64,000 nt of DNA, from contig NYMS01000038.1 of assembly GCA_002529455.1 (NCBI GenBank), forward strand, positions 169,129 to 233,128, read 5' to 3'. Below, in pieces: positions 6,865-14,095 of this stretch (positions within the stretch are counted from its first letter, which is position 1; each line of letters starts with the position of its first letter). The DNA is from Glycomyces fuscus. Its GTDB lineage: Bacteria > Actinomycetota > Actinomycetes > Streptosporangiales > Streptosporangiaceae. The notes beneath the pieces are model-generated. The model was not told where the DNA came from. It ran no database searches and saw only the letters and a list, made by a program, of their open reading frames with translations. Position numbers and translations under genes: made by a program.

Positions 6865-9360
6865 ATGACCTGGACCTCGTCCAACGGACTGGTGCTGTCC
6901 GACCTCGTCCCGGCCGACCTGCGCGCGCGGTGGACCGCGCGCGGCTGGTGCCCGGGGCGGGACCTGTACGCCCTCTTCCGTGAGCACGCGCTCGCGCACC
7001 CCGGACGCGACGCCGTCGTCGACGACCGCGGCACGCTCGACTACGCCGGGCTGGACGCCGCGGTGCGCCGCGCGGCCGCCGCGCTGGCCGCCGGGGGAAC
7101 GGGGGAGCGCGACGTCGTCGCCGTCCTGCTGCCCAACGGACGCGACGCCGCCGCGGCCGAACTCGCCGTCGCCGCCGTCGGCGCGGTCGCGCTGCCCGTC
7201 CCCGACGGCCGCTCCCCGTCCGACGTGCGCGGCCTGCTGGTCCGCTCCCGGGCCTCCGACCTGGTCACCACCCCGGAGCGGGCCGAGCGGATCCGCCGGA
7301 CGGACCTGCCCCACCTGCGCCGGGTGTGGACGTTCGGCCCGGCCCGGCCCGGGACGCGCAGCCTGGACCGGCCCGACGCCGGGGCGGTCCGGGACTGGCG
7401 TCCCGCGCGGCCCGACCCCGAGTCCCCGGCCCGCGTCCTGGTCTCCTCCGGCTCGGAGGGGGAACCCGGCATGGTCGCCTACAGCCACAACGCCATGGCG
7501 GGCGGCCGGGGCAACTACGTGGCGGCGCTGCACACCGGACCCGGTCCCATGCGCAACCTGGTCCTGGTCTCGCTGGCCTCCTCCTTCGGCTCCTGCGGGG
7601 TGCCGGTGACCCTGGCCCGGCTCGGCGCGACACTGGTGGTCCTGCCCCGCTTCGACCCGGCCGCCGCGCTGCGCGCGATCGAGCGGCACCGCCCCACCCA
7701 CCTGATCGGGGTGCCCACCATGCTGCGGCGGATCGCCGCGCTGCCCGAGAGGGCCGACACCTCGTCCCTGCGCGCGGTGGTGGCCAGCGGGGCCCCGCTG
7801 CACCGCGAGGTCCGCGACGCCTGCGCCGCCCGCTTCGGCCGGCCCGTGGTCAACGTCTACGGCTCCACCGACGGGGTCAACTGCCACACCGGCCGCAGCC
7901 CCGGGGCCTGGGAGCCGGGCCTGGCCGGGCACCCCGCCCCCGACGTCGCCGAGGTGAGCATCCGCGACCCGCGGGGGCTCCCGGTCCGGCGGGGGGAGAC
8001 CGGTGAGATCTGGGCCCTGGGGCCGATGACGCCGCTGTGCCGCGTCGCCGCGCCCGAGCTGGACGCCGAGCGGCGGGCCCCGGGCGGGTGGGTGCGCACC
8101 GGCGACCTGGGCCGGCTGGACCCCGACGGCGCGCTGCGGGTGGTGGACCGCCTGCGCCGGACGGTGATCCGGGGCGGCGTCAACATCTTCCCGGCCGAGG
8201 TGGAGCGCGAACTCGGCGCCCACCCCGCCCTCGCGGAGGCCCACTGCGTCCCCGTCCCCGACCCCGACCTGGGCGAGCGCCTGTGCGCCTGTGTGGTCCC
8301 CGCCCCGGGAGCCGCCGTGCCCTCCCCCCGGGAGCTGATCGCCTTCCTGCGCGAGGAGCGCGGCCTGGACACCCGCGCACTGCCCGAACACGTCCTCGTC
8401 CTGCCCGAACTCCCGCTCGGCCCGACGGGGAAGGTGTGCACGGCCACCCTGACCCGCGTCGCGGCCGAGGCCGTCGGCGCGCACCGTCCGCAGGCCGCGC
8501 CGGCCCGACCGGCCCCGACGATCCGACCGACCGACCCGACACCGAAGGAGGAGCCGGTGACCGACACCGCCGCCGGGGAACAGCGCTACGTCTTCGACAA
8601 CCACAGCGAGCACGCCTTCGACCAGCACCGCTTCCTGGCCGCCGCCTACGACCCGATGACCACCGAGCGCCTGGAGCGGACCGGGGTCGGGCCGGGGTGG
8701 AACTGCCTGGAGGTGGGAGCCGGGGGCGGCAGCGTCGCGCTCTGGCTGGCCGACCGGGTCGCCCCGGGCGGGAGCGTGCTGGCCACCGACATCAAGCCCG
8801 AGCGCATCCCCGACACCGAGGGCCTGGAGGTCGTCCGCCACGACGTGGTCCGCGACCCGCTGCCCGAGGCCGCCTTCGACCTCATCCACTCCCGGCTGGT
8901 GCTGCTGCACCTGCCGGAGCGGATCGCGGTCCTGGACCGCCTGGTGCGCGCCCTCAAACCCGGCGGGGTGCTCCAGCTCGACGAGTTCGACATCACCTAC
9001 GGCCCGGCGCTGCTCATGCCCGACGCCGCCTCCCAGAAGCTCTACGAGGAGTTCCAGGAGGCCAAGACCAGGCTGATGATCCGCGCCGGGGCCGACCCGG
9101 CCTGGGGGCGCAACGCCGCCGAGGCGATGCGCCGGGCGGGCCTGGTCGACGTCGACCCCCGGCCCCGCCTGGAGCTGTGGGAGGCCGGTTCACCGGGCGT
9201 GCAGCTGATCGCGCACCACACCCGCCACCTGCGCGACGCGTTCGTGCGCGAGGGGATGACCGACGAGCGGCTCGCCGAGGTGCGCGCGCTCCTGGCCGAC
9301 CCGTCCTTCCGGGCCTGCTCCTGCGCGATCTACTCGGTCCAGGGCCGCCGACCCCTCTGA
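6865..9360 (+). CDS. AMP-dependent ligase fused to SAM-dependent methyltransferase
   Basis: One open frame of 831 residues from an ATG 67 bp after the CoA-transferase. Residues 1-540 are an ANL ligase: LVSSGSEGEPGMVAYSHN (about 193-210), VYGSTDGVN, RTGDLGRLD, RGGVNIFPAEVE and GPTGKV (lysine near 524). The P-loop is atypical: the usual Lys after Pro is absent (EPGMV instead of xPKGV). After a Pro/Thr linker, residues 565-831 are a class I methyltransferase with the SAM motif LEVGAGGGSVALWLA and a following acidic strand end (VLATDI). A strong Shine-Dalgarno and an in-frame GTG at 8557 precede the methyltransferase half, so it could also be made separately. Whether the fusion is the mature form or a stop was lost is open. 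Function in the pathway: activation plus methylation of a building block. Confidence 0.82.
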   Translation: MTWTSSNGLVLSDLVPADLRARWTARGWCPGRDLYALFREHALAHPGRDAVVDDRGTLDYAGLDAAVRRAAAALAAGGTGERDVVAVLLPNGRDAAAAELAVAAVGAVALPVPDGRSPSDVRGLLVRSRASDLVTTPERAERIRRTDLPHLRRVWTFGPARPGTRSLDRPDAGAVRDWRPARPDPESPARVLVSSGSEGEPGMVAYSHNAMAGGRGNYVAALHTGPGPMRNLVLVSLASSFGSCGVPVTLARLGATLVVLPRFDPAAALRAIERHRPTHLIGVPTMLRRIAALPERADTSSLRAVVASGAPLHREVRDACAARFGRPVVNVYGSTDGVNCHTGRSPGAWEPGLAGHPAPDVAEVSIRDPRGLPVRRGETGEIWALGPMTPLCRVAAPELDAERRAPGGWVRTGDLGRLDPDGALRVVDRLRRTVIRGGVNIFPAEVERELGAHPALAEAHCVPVPDPDLGERLCACVVPAPGAAVPSPRELIAFLREERGLDTRALPEHVLVLPELPLGPTGKVCTATLTRVAAEAVGAHRPQAAPARPAPTIRPTDPTPKEEPVTDTAAGEQRYVFDNHSEHAFDQHRFLAAAYDPMTTERLERTGVGPGWNCLEVGAGGGSVALWLADRVAPGGSVLATDIKPERIPDTEGLEVVRHDVVRDPLPEAAFDLIHSRLVLLHLPERIAVLDRLVRALKPGGVLQLDEFDITYGPALLMPDAASQKLYEEFQEAKTRLMIRAGADPAWGRNAAEAMRRAGLVDVDPRPRLELWEAGSPGVQLIAHHTRHLRDAFVREGMTDERLAEVRALLADPSFRACSCAIYSVQGRRPL
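8545..8559 (+). promoter_or_regulatory. Internal ribosome binding site and GTG start inside the ligase-methyltransferase frame
   Basis: AAGGAGG followed after 5-6 bases by GTG (8557), exactly where the ligase linker ends and the methyltransferase fold begins (VTDTAAGEQRY...). The GTG is in frame with the ligase and no stop lies between. This would allow a free 267-residue methyltransferase (8557-9360) in addition to the fusion. Confidence 0.55.
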
Positions 9361-9372
9361 GGGCGCGCTCCG

Positions 9373-9384
9373 TGTCAGCTGACA
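9373..9384. promoter_or_regulatory. Perfect 12-bp palindrome TGTCAGCTGACA
   Basis: Lies just after the end of the biosynthetic operon. It is too short for a convincing terminator and has the form of a dimeric-regulator site. No gene immediately downstream explains it, so this is only a pattern report. Confidence 0.25.
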
Positions 9385-9428
9385 GCTGTTCCCCGGTCGA
9401 AAAAGTTGCTGATGTGACGTGAGTGTTC

Positions 9429-9496
9429 TGACCTGCGGTGATCTTGTACTTATAGCGAGTCTGGGGCACCGAACCTCGCTATAAGTACAAGATCAC
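9429..9496 (+). repeat. Long palindromic repeat, copy A
   Basis: Two perfect 22-nt arms (9438-9459 and 9475-9496) beginning GTGATCTTGTACTTATAGCG, with a 15-nt loop. The left arm is preceded by the flank TGACCTGCG. The same arms and flank occur at 13394-13459 in reverse orientation. The arms are AT-richer than the surroundings. It sits between the biosynthetic operon and the next gene and would form a strong hairpin in RNA on either strand. It could serve as a terminator and/or be a dispersed REP/MITE-like element. Confidence 0.85.
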
Positions 9497-9592
9497 GCGG
9501 GTGACACCTGTCCGGTCGGGGCGCACGCCGTCTGTCAGCGGTGGCGGCTAGATTGCCCGTGCACGAAGGCGCGGATTCGAAGAGGAGCGGCC

Positions 9593-10066
9593 ATGGCCGG
9601 GACACCCCGACGAGTCGACCGCGCGATCAGGACCGTCCGGGCGTCCGCGGCGGCGGTCTACACGGCGATGACCGACCCGGACGCCCTCGCGGCCTGGCTG
9701 CCTCCGGAGGGTATGACCGGCCGGATCGACCGCTTCGACGCGCGGCCCGGAGGCGGGTACCGGATGGTGCTCACCTACCTCGATCCGGGGGCGGGGCGGG
9801 GCAAGACCTCGCGGACGGAGGACGTCACCGAGGTCGTCTTCGCCGAGCTGCTGTCCGGGAAGCGGGTCGTGCAGCGGATCGGCTTCGCATCCCCGGACCC
9901 CGGCTTCGCCGGAACGATGACGATGACCTGGACCCTCACCGAGGGGCCGGAGGGCACCCTGGTCGCCGTCGAGGCCACCGACGTGCCCCGGGGCATCGAC
10001 CAGGCCGTCCACGAGCAGGCCCTCGCCTCGTCCCTGGCCAACCTCGCGGCCCACGTCGAGGGGTGA
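9593..10066 (+). CDS. SRPBCC/AHSA1-domain protein
   Basis: A 157-residue single-domain protein of the START-like SRPBCC fold, in the Aha1/CalC subgroup. Typical features are the N-terminal strand RAIRTVRASAAAVYTAMTDPDALAAWLPP, the glycine-rich RPGGGYRMVLTY strand, and the closing helix with HEQALASSLANLAAHVE. These proteins bind small hydrophobic ligands or occasionally confer resistance; no enzymatic residues can be assigned by eye. A purine-rich Shine-Dalgarno (GAGGAG) precedes the ATG at 9593. It stands alone between palindromic repeat A and the convergent TetR gene. Any link to the biosynthetic operon on its left is unproven, because the repeat separates them. Confidence 0.82.
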   Translation: MAGTPRRVDRAIRTVRASAAAVYTAMTDPDALAAWLPPEGMTGRIDRFDARPGGGYRMVLTYLDPGAGRGKTSRTEDVTEVVFAELLSGKRVVQRIGFASPDPGFAGTMTMTWTLTEGPEGTLVAVEATDVPRGIDQAVHEQALASSLANLAAHVEG

Positions 10067-10169
10067 GCCCCGCCCGCGGGGGCGGGCGCCTCGGCCGTCA
10101 GACGGCCCGGGCACTGCCTCCGCCCGCCGGGCACGGGGGCCGTCGTGGCCGCCCGGTTCCGCGCGGGCC

Positions 10170-10859
10170 TCACTCCGGTCGGACGGCGCCGCCGCCCGGC
10201 GCGGCGAGGGCCCTCTCCAGGCCGTCGAGGATCAGGTCCAGGCCGAGCTCGAACTCGTTGGCGTAGGAGTAGCCCGGGCGCAGGGCGTGGTCGGTCATCA
10301 TCTCGGTCAGATGGGGGTACTGGTCGGCGGGCATCCCCTGGCGGATCGTGTTGGCCACGTCGTCCAGCTCCTCGGTCGTTTCGAAGGGCAGGCTCGACTC
10401 CTGGAGCACGAACCCGTAGACGTAGCTGTCCAGGGTCGAGAACGCCTGGGCCGCCATCGCGATCGGGAACCCCGCCCGGCGCAGGCACCCGATCACCCGG
10501 TCGTGGTGGCGCAGCGTCGCCGGACCCGGGTTGCGCCGCGAGTCCATCAGCCCCAGCGCCCAGGTGTGCCGCGAGAGCGCCGCCCGGGCGGACAGCGCCC
10601 GCACGCGCATGGCGCCGCGCCAGTCCTGCGCGCCGTCCGGCAGTTCGATCTCGCCGAAGACCAGGTCGACGACCCCGTCCAGGACCTCGTCCTTGTTGGC
10701 CACGTGGTGGTACAGCGACATCGCCTCGACGCCCAGGTGCTCGGCCACCTTGCGCATACTCACCGAGGCCACGCCGCGCTCGTCGGCCACGCTCGCGGCC
10801 GCCTGGAAGATGCGTTCCCGGCTCAGGGGCGGGCGCTGCCGTTCGGGGGTCGGTGCCAC
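10170..10859 (-). CDS. TetR-family transcriptional repressor
   Basis: A 229-residue regulator with the N-terminal helix-turn-helix LSRERIFQAAASVADERGVASVSMRKVAEHLGVEAMSLYHHVANKDEVLDGVVDLVF and a C-terminal ligand/dimer domain of the TetR_C type (RALSARAALSRHTWALGLMDSRR...). It is divergent from the SDR gene at 11020. The 160-bp region between them holds two near-identical 16-bp palindromes, one inside a good rightward promoter, so the straightforward reading is that this protein represses the SDR gene and probably itself. The inducer is unknown. The start at 10859 gives the expected N-terminal length. Confidence 0.92.
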   Translation of the reverse strand: MAPTPERQRPPLSRERIFQAAASVADERGVASVSMRKVAEHLGVEAMSLYHHVANKDEVLDGVVDLVFGEIELPDGAQDWRGAMRVRALSARAALSRHTWALGLMDSRRNPGPATLRHHDRVIGCLRRAGFPIAMAAQAFSTLDSYVYGFVLQESSLPFETTEELDDVANTIRQGMPADQYPHLTEMMTDHALRPGYSYANEFELGLDLILDGLERALAAPGGGAVRPE

Positions 10860-10901
10860 GTGGAATCTCCGTGAACTACGTCGGTGCTCCGCCGTCTCTC
10901 C

Positions 10902-10931
10902 TTGACGGCCTTACATGTGTAAGGCTAGCCT
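10902..10931 (+). promoter_or_regulatory. Predicted promoter of the SDR gene
   Basis: TTGACG (10902-10907), an 18-bp spacer and TAGCCT (10926-10931, fitting TANNNT) face the gene at 11020. The spacer contains the first TetR-type operator almost exactly, which is the classic arrangement for repression by promoter occlusion. Confidence 0.6.
10909..10924. promoter_or_regulatory. TetR-type operator 1
   Basis: CCTTACATGTGTAAGG: 7-bp arms (CCTTACA/TGTAAGG) that pair perfectly around a 2-base centre. It lies between the -35 and -10 of the rightward promoter. A second copy follows 33 bp away (centre to centre). Confidence 0.75.
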
Positions 10932-10941
10932 CCAAACACAG

Positions 10942-10957
10942 CCTTACAGGTGTAAGG
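10942..10957. promoter_or_regulatory. TetR-type operator 2
   Basis: CCTTACAGGTGTAAGG, identical to operator 1 except at one central base. It covers the expected transcription start of the rightward gene. The 33-bp spacing is about three helical turns, so two repressor dimers would sit on the same DNA face. Confidence 0.75.
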
Positions 10958-11019
10958 GAAGAGGTTCGCGGCCGTGCCGGTCCTCGGGGCGTTCGACGGA
11001 CGATCGGAAGGGGACGGGC

Positions 11020-11751
11020 ATGGACACCGAGCGGGGAGAGAGCGGACGCAGGCTGAGGGTCTGCGTCGTCGGGGCCTCGGGCAAGCTGGGGCGGTACATG
11101 GTCCAGCACGCCCTGGACCGCGACTACGAGGTCGTGGGCGTGTGCCGGGCCAAGAGCGTCGGCAAGCTGGCCGGTTTCGGGGACCGCATCACCGTCGTCC
11201 CGGGGCCCACGGACGACCGGGAGGTCATCGCCCGCGCGGTCGCCGGATGCGACGCGGTGCTCACGGTCCTGGTCCCGTGGGGGGTCCGCGGGTACTCGTC
11301 CGGAACGGCCCAGGCGGTGCTCGACCTGGCGCCCAAGGGCGCGCGGCTGGTGTTCTCCTGCGGCTGGCACGTCGCCCGCGACGGCCGGGACGTGTACTCG
11401 CGCCGGTTCCTCGCCACCGTCCGGATCATGACCGTGCTGGCGCGGCTGGTCCGCGCCGTCGACGTCGACGACCAGGTGGAGGCGTGCCGCAGGATCTTCC
11501 ACAGCGAGACCCGGTGGACGGTCGTGCGCGGCAGCGACCTGGAGGAGGGGGAGAGCCAGGGACTTCCGGTGTGGAGCAGGTACGTCGGGGACCCGGTGCT
11601 GGCCAGCAACCTCACCCGGCGGACCGACTTCGCGCTGTTCATGGTCGAGGCGGTCACCGACGACGGACTGGTCCACGAGGCCCCGGCGATCGTCGGCCGG
11701 GGCACGCCCTCGGCCCTCGCGCACGCCCGGCGGCGGGGAGGCGCGCGATGA
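11020..11751 (+). CDS. NAD(P)-binding SDR/NmrA-like protein
   Basis: A 243-residue Rossmann protein with the extended-SDR glycine motif VVGASGKLGRYMVQHAL at residues 14-31 and a second strand ending VVGVCRAKSVGKL. It lacks a clear YxxxK catalytic pair, so it fits the atypical SDR5/NmrA-like group, which sense or use NAD(P)(H). The ATG at 11020 follows a purine-rich GGAAGGGGAC stretch. It is the apparent target of the divergent TetR repressor, whose operators lie in its promoter. The pairing of a TetR regulator with an SDR usually indicates a ligand-inducible detoxification or redox step; the substrate is not known. Confidence 0.82.
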   Translation: MDTERGESGRRLRVCVVGASGKLGRYMVQHALDRDYEVVGVCRAKSVGKLAGFGDRITVVPGPTDDREVIARAVAGCDAVLTVLVPWGVRGYSSGTAQAVLDLAPKGARLVFSCGWHVARDGRDVYSRRFLATVRIMTVLARLVRAVDVDDQVEACRRIFHSETRWTVVRGSDLEEGESQGLPVWSRYVGDPVLASNLTRRTDFALFMVEAVTDDGLVHEAPAIVGRGTPSALAHARRRGGAR

Positions 11752-11864
11752 CGGCGCCTGCCCCCGGCGCCTCGGGCCGCGTCCGGCCCGGGACCGCTGG
11801 CCCTACCGGCGGGTAACCCCCCAACGCGGGGAACAGCGCCGCATGCTAACTTGCCAGACCTCGA

Positions 11865-11892
11865 GGGCCCTTGTGAGCGTTCACAAGGGCCC
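11865..11892 (+). terminator. Hairpin after the SDR gene
   Basis: GGGCCCTTGTGA, loop GCGT, TCACAAGGGCCC: a perfect 12-bp stem with no T-run after it. It is also almost exactly where homology to the intact beta-helix gene begins (11898), so it may mark a recombination junction. Confidence 0.55.
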
Positions 11893-11897
11893 CTGTC

Positions 11898-12632
11898 CGT
11901 GCCCCACCTGTCGGTGACGGGCACCCCCTACTTCGGGGTGTACGTGCGCACCTCGCAGAACGTGCACCTGGGCCAGATCGACCTGCGCCTGTCCCGCGGC
12001 CTGGGCATGCGCATCGACAGCCGCGACGACGACTCCGTGCGCGGGGCGCGCGACATCAGCATCGACGACGTGTACGTGTCCGGTACCAGCGGCCACGGCG
12101 TGGAGACCTACGGCGTGGACGGGCTGACCATCGGCACCGTCACCGCCCGCGACACCGGTAACTCCGGTCTGCTGCTCAACGACACCGTCAACGCCACGGT
12201 GGACCTGGTGGACGCCGAGGGGGCCGGAACCGGAACCGGCTACGCGGCCTTCCGCATGGCCAACCGCAACGGGCGGGTGGGCGAGGACTACCCGGTCAAC
12301 ATCCGGGTGGGCGAGGTGCGGGCCCGCGGCGGCGGCCGGGGGTCTTCTGCGTCTCGGAGAGCGGCGGCGCGGTGATCGAGCGGGTGGACATCGCCCAGAC
12401 CGGCAACAACGCGGTGCTGGTCGAGAACTGCCACAACGTCACCATCTCCGGGGGCACGATCGCGGGCCCCGGCGACGTCCGCATCGCCGCCCGCACCGAG
12501 TTCGCCAACACATCGGGTGTCACGTTCGAGGGCCTCACCCTGACCGCCACGGCGCTCAACGAGAGCCCGTGCGCCGTGGACACCGTCGTTCGCGAGATCA
12601 CCTGGGACAACAGCCAGGACAACTCCTGCTGA
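11898..12632 (+). pseudogene. Truncated, frameshifted copy of the lectin/beta-helix gene
   Basis: This stretch parallels 15037-15769 of the intact gene almost codon for codon (GTSGHGVETYGVDGLTIGTVTARDTG..., NCHNVTISGGTIAGPG...). It has no start, signal peptide or lectin domain, so the first ~310 codons are missing. Near 12341 a base is lost relative to the parent (GGGGGTCTTC against GGGGGATCTTC), moving the end (RVDIAQTGNNAVLVENC..., stop at 12632) into another frame. It is a dead partial duplicate, or a donor for recombination with the intact gene. Third-position divergence shows that the duplication is not very recent. Confidence 0.85.
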
Positions 12633-12661
12633 CGCCTTCCGGGACCCTTTGCCGCAGACGA

Positions 12662-12880
12662 TCAGACCTGTCTCTGGCGGTGGCGCTCGACGGCGGCGAG
12701 AACGACCTCGGGGGAGATACGGACCGCGGTCTCCCCGGGCAGGGGGTTCTCGACCTTCGCCCAGTCCTCCGGCGCCAGGGCGGGGCCCTGGACGACGAAC
12801 TCTCCGGTGTCGCTGAGGTAGACCGAGGGGCAGCCCTTGCCTCCGGACGCGGGGTCCTTGGCGAGCAGTTCCAGTTCCAT
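12662..12880 (-). CDS. Small conserved actinobacterial protein (72 aa)
   Basis: The product (MELELLAKDPASGGKGCPSV..., then ALAPEDWAKVENPLPGETAVRISPEVVLAAV) resembles a family of 60-75-residue actinomycete proteins often found next to XRE regulators or DUF397-type genes; this is recognition of the pattern, not a search. A weak CGGAGA Shine-Dalgarno lies ahead of the ATG at 12880. The function is unknown. Its usual regulator partner is not intact here, but decayed coding sequence on the same strand lies upstream (13141-13390 and 13449-13800), which may be what is left of it. Confidence 0.65.
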   Translation of the reverse strand: MELELLAKDPASGGKGCPSVYLSDTGEFVVQGPALAPEDWAKVENPLPGETAVRISPEVVLAAVERHRQRQV

Positions 12881-13393
12881 GGATCTCCGTTCAGGCTTGG
12901 AGAGGGGCCTTCAGGGGACGCCGAAACTAGCACGCGAGCCTTGCGCCACAGGGATTCTGGCCGTTTCCGGTCCGCGCGGTCCCGATCCCTTCTCCGCACC
13001 CGTTCCACTCCCGTCCCCGGGTTCTCGTCGGCCACGAGCGCATACGGCCCTGCGGGGCCCATGGCCGCTCCTCCTTTCCTGCTCAGCGGTATGGCGGGCG
13101 GGGCGCCGCGACCGGTCACCGGTCGCGGCGCCCCTGAGGGTCAGGGGTCCCGGTGGAACCCACGGAAGGGTGAGGTGCCCGGTGCTCCTGCGACGGGGGT
13201 GACCGCGCGGAGCAGTTCCTCGGGGGTGTCGGCGCAGACCAGTCGCATGCGGCCGGTGTGCAACGTCGAGCCCCGAAAGCACCACTGCTTCCGGGGCTTC
13301 GTAGTACCCGGCCTCCTCGCCGACCTCAGGACGTCCGCCAATGCGTTCGATCCGCGTGCACCCTCTCCCAGCGGCCGCGCCCCTCTTCACCGC
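12881..13393 (-). other. Degenerate stretch with fragmentary minus-strand coding
   Basis: No intact gene was found. On the minus strand 13141-13341 reads as a short frame ending MRLVCADTPEELLRAVTPVAG...FRGFHRDP, and the neighbouring frame (up to 13390) reads GCTRIERIGGRPEVGEEAGYYEAPEAVVLSGLD. Together they look like one small gene broken by a frameshift, but I cannot name a family. 12881-13140 shows nothing else. Confidence 0.35.
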
Positions 13394-13459
13394 GATCTTG
13401 TACTTATAGCGAGGTTGGACGCTCCAACCTCGCTATAAGTACAAGATCACCGCAGGTCA
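13394..13459 (-). repeat. Long palindromic repeat, copy B
   Basis: Perfect 26-nt arms (13394-13419 and 13423-13448) with a 3-nt loop. The outer 20 nt match copy A at 9429-9496, and the asymmetric flank TGACCTGCG is now on the right, so copy B lies in the opposite orientation. Arm length and loop differ from copy A (26/3 against 22/15), the inner part having diverged. Confidence 0.85.
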
Positions 13460-13800
13460 AGGCCCTTGCGCCACACCAGCGACGTTTCCGGCCAGTCCGC
13501 ACCCAGCACCCACTGGCGGGCGCTCTCCGTACAGGACGTCGAGTTCGTGGAGGAGAGCGCGCAGCTCGCGGGCCCGGTGGAGGGCCTCCGGTACGCCACC
13601 GCGTCCAACAGGCCCCGCGTTTCCCGGAGGTCGTTACAACGACCCGGCGCACCCCGCGGACCTCCTGTTCGTGGTCCCGCAGCCGCCGGTACGGATCTTG
13701 TACGAACCGGGCCCAGGAACCGAAGACCTCACGGACGCGCCCCGGATACAGTTCCGGACGCTGGAACTCGATCCGGGCGATCCCGGCGTTCGCCGCTCCG
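13449..13800 (-). pseudogene. Decayed gene of unknown family next to repeat B
   Basis: Minus-strand coding character moves between frames: FQRPELYPGRVREVFGSWAR... in one, EALHRARELRALLHELDVLYGER in a second, then ARQWVLGADWPETSLVWRKG with a stop at the edge of repeat B. Each piece has high third-position GC and sensible composition, but no single frame joins them, so at least two frameshifts are implied. The final TGA is supplied by the boundary of the palindrome. The family is not recognised. Confidence 0.4.
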
Positions 13801-13995
13801 GACCCTCCCGGCAGTGCGAACGGTTTTCCCAGCCGGCGCCTTACTCCTCGGAGGAGCGCCGGCACGCACGCTTCCCGGCCGTTCACGCGGCACGGCCTCG
13901 TCCGCTGGCCGACACTCCGCGACGATGCCACGGCCGGTCCCGCCCTCCACCTCCGGAACCCCGTTCCTTCCAGACCGTAGTCGCACGGCTACCGT

Positions 13996-14007
13996 AAAAA
14001 CGTTTTT
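13996..14007. promoter_or_regulatory. AAAAACGTTTTT palindrome (LacI/CcpA-like operator form)
   Basis: A perfect 12-bp palindrome with a central CG, the general shape of LacI-family operators, 89 bp before the start of the lectin/beta-helix gene. A possible -10 (TTAGCT, 14012-14017) follows. It stands out as AT-rich in this sequence. Confidence 0.45.
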
Positions 14008-14027
14008 CGTGTTAGCTTCCGTGAGCA

Positions 14028-14041
14028 TGGGAGCGCTCCCT
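14028..14041. promoter_or_regulatory. CebR-type operator (TGGGAGCGCTCCCT)
   Basis: Differs at one end base from TGGGAGCGCTCCCA, the palindrome bound by CebR, the LacI-family cello-oligosaccharide repressor of streptomycetes and relatives. It is 55 bp before the GTG of a secreted carbohydrate-binding protein, so control by a sugar-responsive LacI-type repressor is likely. No such repressor is encoded in this window. Confidence 0.65.
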
Positions 14042-14095
14042 AACCCCCCACTCCTTCCGGACACCGCCGTCCGGAGTTCGCACAGAGGAGCAGCA

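Noticed and set aside
13466..14095. N-terminal extension of the lectin/beta-helix frame
   Set aside because: The extension is low-complexity and lacks a ribosome-binding site; the GTG at 14096 follows AGAGGAGCAG, and a signal peptide begins shortly after it. The two operator-like palindromes also lie in this stretch.
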